Positions 14,060 through 21,604 of a stretch of DNA of 32,253 nucleotides are shown here, piece by piece (position 1 is the first letter of the stretch; each line of letters begins with the position of its first letter). The stretch is from Lentisphaerota bacterium (GTDB lineage Bacteria; Verrucomicrobiota; Kiritimatiellia; RFP12; UBA1067). The position numbers and the translations under genes are program-made. The notes under the pieces were generated by a model, which saw only the letters and a program-made list of their open reading frames with translations, had not been told where the DNA came from and ran no database searches. The stretch is taken from positions 1 through 32,253 of the forward strand of contig DUPH01000167.1 of NCBI GenBank assembly GCA_012838435.1, given 5' to 3'.

Positions 14060-15328
14060 TCACTCCCACTCGATGGTGGCAGGCGGCTTGCTGGTGATGT
14101 CGTACACCACGCGGTTGACCTGCGGCACGTTGGTCGTGATCTGCTCCGAGATTTTCTCAAGGATGTCCATCGGAATCTTGACGAACCGTGCGGTCATGAA
14201 GTCGGTGGTTTGCACCGCGCGCAGTGCCGCCGTGTAGGCGTAGGTGCGCGCACCGTCGGTGACGCCGACCGAGCGGTTGCCGGTCAGCGCTGCGAAGTAC
14301 TGGCTGGCTTGCTTCTCAAGTCCGTTGTCGACGATCGCCTGACGGAAGATCGCGTCGACCTCACGCAGGATGTCGAGCTTCTCCTTGGTTAGTTCGCCGA
14401 TACAGCGCACAGCCAGACCAGGGCCGGGGAACGGTTGGCGCATGGCGATTGAAGCGGGGATGCCCAGCGCCAGCGCGACTTGGCGGACTTCGTCTTTGAA
14501 CAGGTATTTGATCGGCTCCAGCAGTCCTTTGAAGTCGATGTTTTTGGGTAGCCCACCGACGTTATGGTGCGCTTTGACCGACTTGCCGCCTTCGCCGCCG
14601 CTCTCGATGATGTCGGGATAGATCGTGCCTTGTACCAGAAAATCGGGTGCACCTGCGGCACGTGCCTCCTCCTCGAACACGCGGATGAACTCCTCGCCGA
14701 TGATCATGCGTTTGCGTTCCGGATCGGTGATACCGGCCAGCTTGTTCAGGAACCGGCGCTCGGCGTTGACGTGGCGCAGCGCGATACCGAAGCCATCGCG
14801 GAAAACCCGGGCGACCTCCTCGGGTTCATCCTTACGCATCAGGCCGTGGTCGACAAAGACACAGGTGAGTTGATCGCCGATTGCACGGTGGACCAACACC
14901 GCGCAGACCGAGGAATCGACGCCGCCCGACATCGCCAGCAGCACCTTGCGGTCGCCGACCGTCTCGCGGATATCGGCGATAGCATCCGCGATAAAAGCCT
15001 CGATCGTCCAATCCTGCCGCAGGCCGCACTGCTTGAGCAGGAAGGGTTCGATGGTTGCCGTGTCGCACGGCAGGTCATTGAGATCGAGCACCGGCACACC
15101 GAACGCGGCGGGGTCGGCGGTGGGGGTGCGTCCCAGCGTGGCTTCGCCGCAGGTCGCGCCGCGTTGCAGGATGATCGCCTTGGGCTTCAGCGCGGCGATT
15201 CGCTCGGCCGGTGCCGTGTAGGGCAACACCTCGCAATACACCTTGAGCGAACGAACAATTTTAGCGGCGGCCTGACTGTTAATGGCGCCAAAATCCAGAA
15301 TCACGACCGTGTCATGCGTTGTTTTCAT
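14060..15328 (-). CDS. guaA: GMP synthetase with a degenerate, catalytically incomplete glutaminase domain
   Basis: A 422-residue GuaA; usual bacterial GuaA is about 510-525. The ATP-pyrophosphatase half is complete: P-loop S-G-G-V-D-S-S at 134-140, KSVKAHHNVGGLP, QPFPGPGLAVRCIGE and the dimerisation end PATIEWE. It converts XMP to GMP. The N-terminal amidotransferase is cut to about 100 residues. The first strand V-V-I-L-D-F-G (8-14) and VYCEVLP are kept, but G-G-P reads Q-R-G, and the G-x-C-x-G nucleophile block and both His/Glu of the triad are missing. The sequence jumps from FGVPVLDLND straight to the C-G-L-R-Q-D-W joint. GGAGGAGAG directly precedes the ATG. The enzyme should depend on free ammonia or on a separate glutaminase. 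Confidence 0.93.
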   Translation of the reverse strand: MKTTHDTVVILDFGAINSQAAAKIVRSLKVYCEVLPYTAPAERIAALKPKAIILQRGATCGEATLGRTPTADPAAFGVPVLDLNDLPCDTATIEPFLLKQCGLRQDWTIEAFIADAIADIRETVGDRKVLLAMSGGVDSSVCAVLVHRAIGDQLTCVFVDHGLMRKDEPEEVARVFRDGFGIALRHVNAERRFLNKLAGITDPERKRMIIGEEFIRVFEEEARAAGAPDFLVQGTIYPDIIESGGEGGKSVKAHHNVGGLPKNIDFKGLLEPIKYLFKDEVRQVALALGIPASIAMRQPFPGPGLAVRCIGELTKEKLDILREVDAIFRQAIVDNGLEKQASQYFAALTGNRSVGVTDGARTYAYTAALRAVQTTDFMTARFVKIPMDILEKISEQITTNVPQVNRVVYDITSKPPATIEWE

Positions 15329-15383
15329 CTCTCCTCCAAAAGCATGCCCGGCACAAAGGCTCCGCCGGGATGAATCGCCTTCC

Positions 15384-15413
15384 AGTGTAACAGGGGGACA
15401 AAGGCCACGACAA
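15384..15413 (-). promoter_or_regulatory. Candidate guaA promoter
   Basis: On the minus strand TTGTCG (15413-15408), 18 bases, then TACACT (15389-15384). The predicted leader is about 50 bases and contains a stem CCCGGC (15347-15352 on the plus strand) with GCCGGG (15364-15369), ending close to the GGAGGA ribosome site. It does not match a known purine riboswitch. Confidence 0.4.
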
Positions 15414-15442
15414 GGCGATAAGCGGTTGGCTTTGCTTCACGT

Positions 15443-16534
15443 TTAGTCCTCAACCCCGGCTTCCTCGCGAGGGATGCGGGCAGTCTTGTATTTTGCGCGG
15501 GTCAGGCTGTCTTGCGCCGTCAGGCTGAGGGGATCCGTGAAGTCGGCCTTGTCAATTTTGTCCATGCCCGGCAAGGGTCCCGAGGAGGAGGAGGTGCGGC
15601 GAGAGAATGAGAAAAAGCGGATCACGGAGATCAAGAACAGACATCCGGTCAACACTGCCAGTCCGATCCCGATTTTTTTCAGTCGTTGCTGCTGTTCTTC
15701 TTTGGCAACCAGTTCATCCAGCACCGCTTGCAGTTCCAAGGCAGGAGCAACGTTCGGGTGTGCGGCAAGGTATGTGCGCAACTCCCGGATGGCGCGGGGT
15801 CTGTCTGGGCCTTGGGCAAGTACTTTCAATGCGGCTACTTCGCGTTCGATGCGCCGACGCTCCTCTTGCTCCTGCGCGGCACGGAGACGGACCTCGCGTT
15901 TTGCGAGTGCATCGTCGAGCAGGGCGATTGCGGGCGCGAGATCCGTCCGGTGGGGGTAGCTGTTGGTGAGGGCCTGCAACAACTCGATTTGCTTGTCATC
16001 GTGCGATGTCTTTGTGGCCTCCCGAAACTTTTCGGCGTATTCGGCGTTTTCCCGGCATTGCGCGACGATCTCGCCCAGACGTTTTTGGTACGTTTGGGCG
16101 ACAAGTGGGCTCAGTTGAAATTGGGAGCCGCGTCCGAAGCACTGAGGACAGACCGCCTTTTCGCGCCGTCCCGTTCCGTTGCAGGCATCGCACGGGACGG
16201 AGTAGTGCTCGGCGGTAAGGGGAATGAGTTGGGCATCATCGGGGTAGGCCGCCCGATGCGCTTGTTGCGCCCGGACAAAGTTGTTCGTGTTGCCCTGCAA
16301 GAGCAAGGCCATGGCGTAAGCCGCCATAGCGCGACTGCGCAAAGCGGGCGGGTTGTCGCTGTTGCGCACATACTCAGAGAGAATGTGAAGATTCGGTACG
16401 CTCAACGGTGTTTGCAGCAGGGCTTCACTGGCGGCCCGCAAACGCGCTTCTTCTGGCACCTTTGCAACAAGAAGGAGCGGCAAGAACGTCGCCAGTGCCG
16501 CCAGTCTGAACATGATACGGGGATGATTATTCAT
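15443..16534 (-). CDS. Uncharacterised membrane-anchored protein with two DnaJ-like CxxCxGxG motifs
   Basis: A 363-residue protein. Residues 1-24 form a signal peptide or anchor. Helical repeat-like sequence runs to about 110. Two zinc-knuckle-like motifs follow: C115-D-A-C118-N-G-T-G and C129-P-Q-C132-F-G-R-G. These match half of the DnaJ cysteine-rich domain, enough to bind one zinc. A charged, coiled-coil-prone stretch spans about 150-285, with a membrane helix at about 287-309 and a polar Ser-rich tail. No J-domain is present. The gene overlaps the upstream gene by eight bases, so the two are translationally coupled. The family is not recognised; a redox or chaperone-like envelope role is speculation. 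Confidence 0.8.
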   Translation of the reverse strand: MNNHPRIMFRLAALATFLPLLLVAKVPEEARLRAASEALLQTPLSVPNLHILSEYVRNSDNPPALRSRAMAAYAMALLLQGNTNNFVRAQQAHRAAYPDDAQLIPLTAEHYSVPCDACNGTGRREKAVCPQCFGRGSQFQLSPLVAQTYQKRLGEIVAQCRENAEYAEKFREATKTSHDDKQIELLQALTNSYPHRTDLAPAIALLDDALAKREVRLRAAQEQEERRRIEREVAALKVLAQGPDRPRAIRELRTYLAAHPNVAPALELQAVLDELVAKEEQQQRLKKIGIGLAVLTGCLFLISVIRFFSFSRRTSSSSGPLPGMDKIDKADFTDPLSLTAQDSLTRAKYKTARIPREEAGVED

Positions 16535-17600
16535 AGCGTTGCTCGACTTTTTTAATCACGTCCTCGAAAGAAGGCTGACGCTTGGACTCGGATGGCAAGG
16601 CGACCAAGTGCGCGAAAAGCTGTCGCGCTTCGTCCTCGCGTCTGTTTCGGTGTAGGTCATAGATGGCATGCGAGAGAAAACGCCGGGTCACCATCTTCAT
16701 GGTTGCCGAAGGGTGGTTGCGGTAGGTGTCCATGAGAAATTCGGCGGTCGGCAGGGCGAGATCCAGATTGGGGGCTGTTTTCCACTGCTGGGCTTCGATG
16801 TCGCCGGCCAGGCGGCCGTTGGCGACGCTGAGGATCAGGGGCTGGTAAACGGCGCGCCGGGACATCAGGCGTTCGTGGCCGGTGGCGAACTCAAGCCCTT
16901 GCGCGGCCCAATAGATCGCATGAGAGTTTGCCAGCCGCCAGTCCAGTGGCCCGAAGCGCTGTTCCAAAGCGACCATCCGGTCGGCATCCAGACGCAGCGC
17001 GGATAATCGCTCACGGTTTTCGGGGGTGACGTGAACCGTGCCGTTGGTGTTGACGCAGGGCGCGAGTTGACGCGCGAGAGCCGTCTTGTACGTGAGGTGC
17101 GCGCTGTCTAGCACATCTCCCACTTTGTTCTGATAAAACCAGGCCAGTTCGCGATAGAGGCGTGCATCGCGCGGATTGAAACGCAAGCCTTCATCCCGCA
17201 GCAGCGCGATCCCGTTCAAAACCCAACGCAGGCGGTCTTCAGGCCGTCCCATCATCACGCTGACGTTGTAGGCGAGATTCCATGCGTTGTAGACCCAGGC
17301 TTCTGAGGCGTGCGGGTCGAGCATCGTCAGCCAGTCGGCAAGTTGCACGAGTTCGAAATAGCGCCCCGCCTCTTGCAGCCGGTTGGCGCGAAACCAGAGC
17401 ACTTCAGAGACCACGCCGCGAAAGCCGCCCAGACCGACCATCACGAAGGTGATCGCAGGCGGCACATCTGAGGTCGCCCCCGTATAGGACTCCGGCAACC
17501 GCTCGCGCCGCACCTCTGCCAAACGGCGGCTCTGCCAGGCCGCGAGCACGACGAGTCCGACCAGCAGGGCCAGCCACAGGATGGAAATTGATCGTTTCAT
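16527..17600 (-). CDS. Uncharacterised membrane-anchored helical-repeat (TPR-like) protein
   Basis: A 357-residue protein with one N-terminal membrane helix (about 6-24) and an otherwise soluble, helix-rich body. Aromatic and alanine spacing around 75-160 (LQEAGRYFELVQLADWLTMLDP, then YRELAWFYQNKVGD) resembles TPR units. It is expected to sit in the periplasm or at the membrane face. A good minus-strand promoter lies just upstream with a leader of only about ten bases. The partner gene overlaps its stop. No catalytic motif is seen and no function is assigned. Confidence 0.8.
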   Translation of the reverse strand: MKRSISILWLALLVGLVVLAAWQSRRLAEVRRERLPESYTGATSDVPPAITFVMVGLGGFRGVVSEVLWFRANRLQEAGRYFELVQLADWLTMLDPHASEAWVYNAWNLAYNVSVMMGRPEDRLRWVLNGIALLRDEGLRFNPRDARLYRELAWFYQNKVGDVLDSAHLTYKTALARQLAPCVNTNGTVHVTPENRERLSALRLDADRMVALEQRFGPLDWRLANSHAIYWAAQGLEFATGHERLMSRRAVYQPLILSVANGRLAGDIEAQQWKTAPNLDLALPTAEFLMDTYRNHPSATMKMVTRRFLSHAIYDLHRNRREDEARQLFAHLVALPSESKRQPSFEDVIKKVEQRYE

Positions 17601-17617
17601 GATCTGAATACGCCCCG

Positions 17618-17646
17618 ATTATGGTGAAAAGTAGCAAAGGCGTCAA
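17618..17646 (-). promoter_or_regulatory. Promoter of the two-gene membrane operon
   Basis: On the minus strand TTGACG (17646-17641), 17 bases, then CATAAT (17623-17618). The predicted start at about 17611 leaves a leader near ten bases before ATG 17600, with no clear Shine-Dalgarno sequence. Confidence 0.6.
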
Positions 17647-17663
17647 TTCACAAGCGAACAGGA

Positions 17664-17692
17664 TTGCAAAAGACGTCAGAATCGGGTATACA
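17664..17692 (+). promoter_or_regulatory. guaB promoter
   Basis: TTGCAA (17664-17669), 17 bases, TATACA (17687-17692). It stands back to back with the minus-strand promoter at 17646-17618; the two -35 boxes are 17 bases apart. AGGAGG at 17715-17720 is six bases before the guaB ATG. Confidence 0.6.
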
Positions 17693-17726
17693 ATAGCGGG
17701 AAAGCGAAGGAATCAGGAGGTTATCA

Positions 17727-19220
17727 ATGCACGTAAATGCCAATATTGCCGCTTTCATGGAACAGTTCCCGTTCGAAGGGTTGACCTTTGATGATGTCAC
17801 ACTGGTCACTCGGTATGCCGACTTTCTCCCTGACCAGACCACGATCTCCTCGCGGCTGACCAGCCGCATCACTCTCAACATCCCGTTTGTCAGTGCCGCG
17901 ATGGACACCGTGACTGAGGCCCGTATGGCGATCGCCATGGCCATGCTGGGCGGTATCGGCGTGATCCACAAGAACCTGCCGCCCGAACTTCAGGCCCAGC
18001 ATGTGCGCCGTGTCAAGCACCACCTCAACGGTCTGATCATGCGGCCGGTCGCTTTCTACAACACCGACTCTCTGGCCTACGTCCAGCAATATCGCCAAGA
18101 GCACCATCTTTCGTTTAGCGGTTTTCCGATCCTCGACGATCAGGATCGTCTCGCGGGCATCGTGACTTCCAGCGATCTCCGCTTCGCTAAAAAGAGTGCG
18201 ACAAGCGTTTCCGAGGTCATGACCACGGACGTGATCACAGCCGCGCCCGACACCACGCTGGAACAGGCTTACACCATCATGATGGAGAACAAGATCGGCA
18301 AGCTGCCCCTTGTGGACAAAAACGGGCGGTTGGTCGGCCTCTATTCCTTCACCGACGTATTGGAGTTGGTTGAGAACGCTCAACCGCTTTATACCCGCGA
18401 TTCGCGCTACCGCCTGCGCGTGGCTGCCGCCGTCAGTGCCAACGACCATGAACGCATGGAGATGCTGGCGGACGAGGAGGTCGATGTGGTGGTGGTTGAC
18501 AGTGCCCACGGTCACAGCAAGGGCATCCTCGACATGGTGAGCTGGATCGTCAAACACTATCCCGACATTGATGTGATCGGCGGCAACATCGCTACCGCCG
18601 AAGGTGCCGAGGCTTTGCAAAAGGCCGGTGCTCACGCTGTCAAAGTCGGTATCGGCCCCGGCTCGATCTGCACCACACGCGTCGTGTGCGGTGTCGGCAT
18701 CCCACAGCTCACCGCTGTCTACAATGCGGCGCGGGCGCTCGGCGGCTCCATTCCGATCATTGCCGACGGCGGCATCCGTCATTCTGGCGATGTGCCCAAG
18801 GCGCTGGTCGCTGGCGCGGACACTGTGATGCTCGGTTCGCTGCTGGCTGGTACTGAAGAGAGCCCAGGCGAGAAGATCATCCACGAAGGGCGTCACTACG
18901 TGGTCTATCGCGGCATGGGCAGCCTCGCCGCCATGAAAGAGGGCAAAGGCAGCCGCCAGCGCTACGATCAGGACAACGTCAAAGAGGACGATCTCGTGCC
19001 ACAGGGCATTGAGGGCATCGTGCCGTTGGCCGGCACGGTCAAGAAGATCATGACCCAGTTCTGCGGTGGTCTGCGGTCGTCGCTCGGTTACTGCGGTGCC
19101 CGCACGATTGAAGATCTGAAGCGCGACGGTCTCTTCTGCCGTATCACCGGTGCGGGCGTGCGCGAGGCCCATCCGCACGACGTCAAGATCATTAGGGAAG
19201 CGCCCAACTACCGTTCGTAA
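17727..19220 (+). CDS. guaB: Inosine-5'-monophosphate dehydrogenase
   Basis: A 497-residue cytoplasmic enzyme that oxidises IMP to XMP with NAD+, the step before GMP synthetase. The catalytic barrel is split by two CBS domains at about 104-220, which sense purine nucleotides. The substrate loop G-I-G-P-G-S-I-C-T-T-R lies at 308-318 with the catalytic Cys315. The N-terminal block L-T-F-D-D-V-T-L-V and the S-A-A-M-D-T-V loop are present, as is the flap YDQDNVKEDDLVPQGIEG. The length is normal. AGGAGG precedes the ATG at ideal spacing. Its product feeds the unusual GuaA encoded 2.4 kb away on the other strand. Confidence 0.97.
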   Translation: MHVNANIAAFMEQFPFEGLTFDDVTLVTRYADFLPDQTTISSRLTSRITLNIPFVSAAMDTVTEARMAIAMAMLGGIGVIHKNLPPELQAQHVRRVKHHLNGLIMRPVAFYNTDSLAYVQQYRQEHHLSFSGFPILDDQDRLAGIVTSSDLRFAKKSATSVSEVMTTDVITAAPDTTLEQAYTIMMENKIGKLPLVDKNGRLVGLYSFTDVLELVENAQPLYTRDSRYRLRVAAAVSANDHERMEMLADEEVDVVVVDSAHGHSKGILDMVSWIVKHYPDIDVIGGNIATAEGAEALQKAGAHAVKVGIGPGSICTTRVVCGVGIPQLTAVYNAARALGGSIPIIADGGIRHSGDVPKALVAGADTVMLGSLLAGTEESPGEKIIHEGRHYVVYRGMGSLAAMKEGKGSRQRYDQDNVKEDDLVPQGIEGIVPLAGTVKKIMTQFCGGLRSSLGYCGARTIEDLKRDGLFCRITGAGVREAHPHDVKIIREAPNYRS

Positions 19221-19247
19221 GGCGCTGCGCAAAACATCTCTGTTACT

Positions 19248-19273
19248 CACACGAAGGCACTTGCTTTCGTGTG
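19248..19273. terminator. Candidate bidirectional terminator hairpin between guaB and the hydrolase gene
   Basis: CACACGAA (19248-19255) pairs with TTCGTGTG (19266-19273) between two convergent genes. There is no strong T-tract on either side, so this is a weak call. The CACACGAA motif also resembles the repeat at 5545. Confidence 0.4.
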
Positions 19274-19298
19274 GGTCCCGATCACGGCATCCCGCGCG

Positions 19299-21581
19299 TC
19301 ACGGTTTTAGGAAGCGGTCAAAAAAATCGCAGGCGGCATCGACCGCAATCTCGTGTCCGCCGTCAAACCAGTGAATCGCCGTGCGGTCGGACAAGCCGAG
19401 TCTCGTATACAGGCGTCGTACACGCGCATATTCGTAGCCGACAAACTCGTCCCAGGCCACACCGTCCGTGTGGCCGCGTTGCGCCATGAACGGACGCGGT
19501 ATCAGCAGACCGGCAAGGTCGGCGTAGTTGAAGGTGTTGCCGAGATCAAACTCGAACATCTCGTACTCATCCACCAGCGCGAAGCTGAAGGGATAGCGGG
19601 TCGAGGCCATCTTGATGATGCCCTCATTAAAGTCGCCTGTCGCCACCACCAGACAGAAGCGCGGCATCACCGGCGGCACGCGCACCGCTGTCTTGCCGCC
19701 GTAGGATTGGCCGATGAACGCAATGCGCGCGCCGTCCACAAAGGGCAAGGTGTCCAGCCAGTCGAACATCTGCTCATACTGGAGATGGATGTATGAGTAG
19801 AGGGTCCATTGCAGCGGATTCGCCTTACGGACGAGCTGACGGTAGCGGTCTTCAAACACATACGGATTTTGCGGCGAAAACACGAGGTAGCCCCGTTCCG
19901 CAAGGCGTGGCGCGATCTCGTGGTACGTTTTACGACCGCCGTTCTGCAATGACATGAGCGTGCGCGGTGTGCCGCCGCGTCCGTGTTGCGCGACGATCAA
20001 CGGGCGTCGCTCGCCCGCTTGAATGTTGTTTGGAACCAACAGAAACCCGTAAAGTATGAAATCAGGCAGCACATCCAGCACCACCTCGTAACAGGTATAC
20101 GCAGCGGTCTTCTCGATCACGCGCGTGCGCGGATTCAACGCTGTTGTCCGTGCACTGTCAATGCGGCCCATCACGCGCTCCAGATAATACGTGCGGTACG
20201 CTGCGGCGGAACGGTCAAACGCTGCGGGCGAAGAGAGATCAAGGTCGGCGAGAAACGCATGGCGCACCGCCGGCGAAACCGCTATCAGATGCTGCGAAAA
20301 CGCATTCATCCCCTTGACCAGCCGCGCTTCCCGTGCCGCACACGCCGCCGCATCGACCGTCGCACCGTGCCACTTGCCGCCCGCCAAGGACGCAGCGGAA
20401 TCGTGGCTGTCGGCGGCCTCGCGTTCCGTCACCCGCACGAGCCAGCCGCCGCCGTCGGACGGCACCAACTCGCGGGCGCGCGCCACCTCGCGGTCGACGG
20501 CATCCGCTGTCGGCGAGACCAACTCGCCCGGAGCGCCGCCTTCGCCCTGCTTCAACTCACGTGTGATCGTCTCTTCCGGTCCCGGTGTGGACAGGACGGT
20601 GAGCCGCCGCGGCGCGATCAGCGCGGCCATCTCTGCATCGCCGAAGTGACGTAGCAGACCAAAAACGTTGCGGTCGATCGGTTCGCGCCACAAGGCCTCA
20701 CGCGGGCCGAAGTAGCCGGCCACCACGGTATGATCGATCCGCATGTCCAGCGCTCCCGCATACAGCGCCAGCATGCCGCCGTCGCCCCATCCCTCGACTT
20801 GGACCGATGCCGACGGGGTTTGGGCGCGGAACCAATCGATCAGCGCCAACACCTCCTGTACCTCATAGCCGATCACATGCCGTCCCATCACATAGGCCGG
20901 GCGATAGACAAATTCGCGGGCGGTCATGACTCTGCCGCCGCGCGTGGCCGCGCCCGGTTTGCGGGAAAGATCGGGCAGTTCGCTCAGGTATTTGGATTTT
21001 TTTCGACTGATCACAGCGGGCACAACCATTCGGCAATTCGACGGCGGGAAGCGAAAGCCCAGACGCGACGCTGCAGCGGCACCATTCGTGAGCCCCAGTA
21101 CCTGTTCAGGTGTGATGCCCGCATGCGGCAGATGCACGATGTTGGTGATGATGGCCGACGACTGTGTCGGTTCGAGCAACAGGCCCTCGGCTGCAAAATC
21201 ACCGATCACCGGCCAGCGGATGCGCAACAGCGTATGCGTCTCGGTATGTCCCACGACCGCGTCATGCGAAAGTGTGCCGAGCGTTTCGGGCGCATCGAAG
21301 GGCACGCGCGCATCACGTACGCCGAGCATGCGGCCCAGTTCGGTCCTGTTCGTGACCAGCCACGCGGCGGCAGCCGGACCGCCCTCGGACAAACGACGAC
21401 GCCATTGCGTTGATCTCTCGGCCGCGATGCGTTCCGTCTCGCGCAACGTGAAACGGTCGAGCCCGCTCAGATAGGCATCGGAAAGGTCATTCGTTCCGGT
21501 CAGCGGTTGGGTTCCTGCTAGCGGTTCTGCCATCGCCCAAGCCGCGCCCAAACAAACCAGAAGCGCACACACTCTTTTCAT
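19299..21581 (-). CDS. Secreted double-domain alpha/beta hydrolase
   Basis: A 760-residue protein with a signal peptide (about 1-18). The C-terminal half is an intact alpha/beta hydrolase: nucleophile elbow G-Q-S-Y-G-G with Ser626, a candidate acid near Asp706 and G-G-H-E with His743. It resembles acetyl-xylan-esterase/Abhydrolase_7-like proteins of Planctomycetes. The N-terminal half also looks like a hydrolase core, but its elbow reads G-W-G-D-G-G at 264-269, with Asp267 where the nucleophile should be, so this half may be inactive. The gene starts 23 bases after ftsZ with a purine-rich ribosome site (GAGGGGG), so it is probably the last gene of the division operon. Its substrate is unknown. 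Confidence 0.85.
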   Translation of the reverse strand: MKRVCALLVCLGAAWAMAEPLAGTQPLTGTNDLSDAYLSGLDRFTLRETERIAAERSTQWRRRLSEGGPAAAAWLVTNRTELGRMLGVRDARVPFDAPETLGTLSHDAVVGHTETHTLLRIRWPVIGDFAAEGLLLEPTQSSAIITNIVHLPHAGITPEQVLGLTNGAAAASRLGFRFPPSNCRMVVPAVISRKKSKYLSELPDLSRKPGAATRGGRVMTAREFVYRPAYVMGRHVIGYEVQEVLALIDWFRAQTPSASVQVEGWGDGGMLALYAGALDMRIDHTVVAGYFGPREALWREPIDRNVFGLLRHFGDAEMAALIAPRRLTVLSTPGPEETITRELKQGEGGAPGELVSPTADAVDREVARARELVPSDGGGWLVRVTEREAADSHDSAASLAGGKWHGATVDAAACAAREARLVKGMNAFSQHLIAVSPAVRHAFLADLDLSSPAAFDRSAAAYRTYYLERVMGRIDSARTTALNPRTRVIEKTAAYTCYEVVLDVLPDFILYGFLLVPNNIQAGERRPLIVAQHGRGGTPRTLMSLQNGGRKTYHEIAPRLAERGYLVFSPQNPYVFEDRYRQLVRKANPLQWTLYSYIHLQYEQMFDWLDTLPFVDGARIAFIGQSYGGKTAVRVPPVMPRFCLVVATGDFNEGIIKMASTRYPFSFALVDEYEMFEFDLGNTFNYADLAGLLIPRPFMAQRGHTDGVAWDEFVGYEYARVRRLYTRLGLSDRTAIHWFDGGHEIAVDAACDFFDRFLKP

Positions 21582-21604
21582 CCCGCCCCCTCTGTTCAGC
21601 CGTT

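Noticed and set aside
13338-14160. Long overlapping frames on both strands between the ABC-F gene and guaA
   Set aside because: All translate palindromic repeats and run into the ends of real genes; composition is Arg/Pro/Ala-rich without motifs.
15329-15384. Purine riboswitch in the guaA leader
   Set aside because: Only one simple stem is present and the conserved purine-riboswitch junction bases are not seen.
15686-16555. 289-residue plus-strand frame opposite the DnaJ-motif gene
   Set aside because: The minus-strand gene has a signal peptide, Cys motifs, a membrane helix and operon overlap; the plus frame has none.
17724-19250. 508-residue open frame antisense to guaB
   Set aside because: It lies fully opposite a textbook guaB and reflects codon bias in GC-rich DNA; its translation has no recognisable domain.
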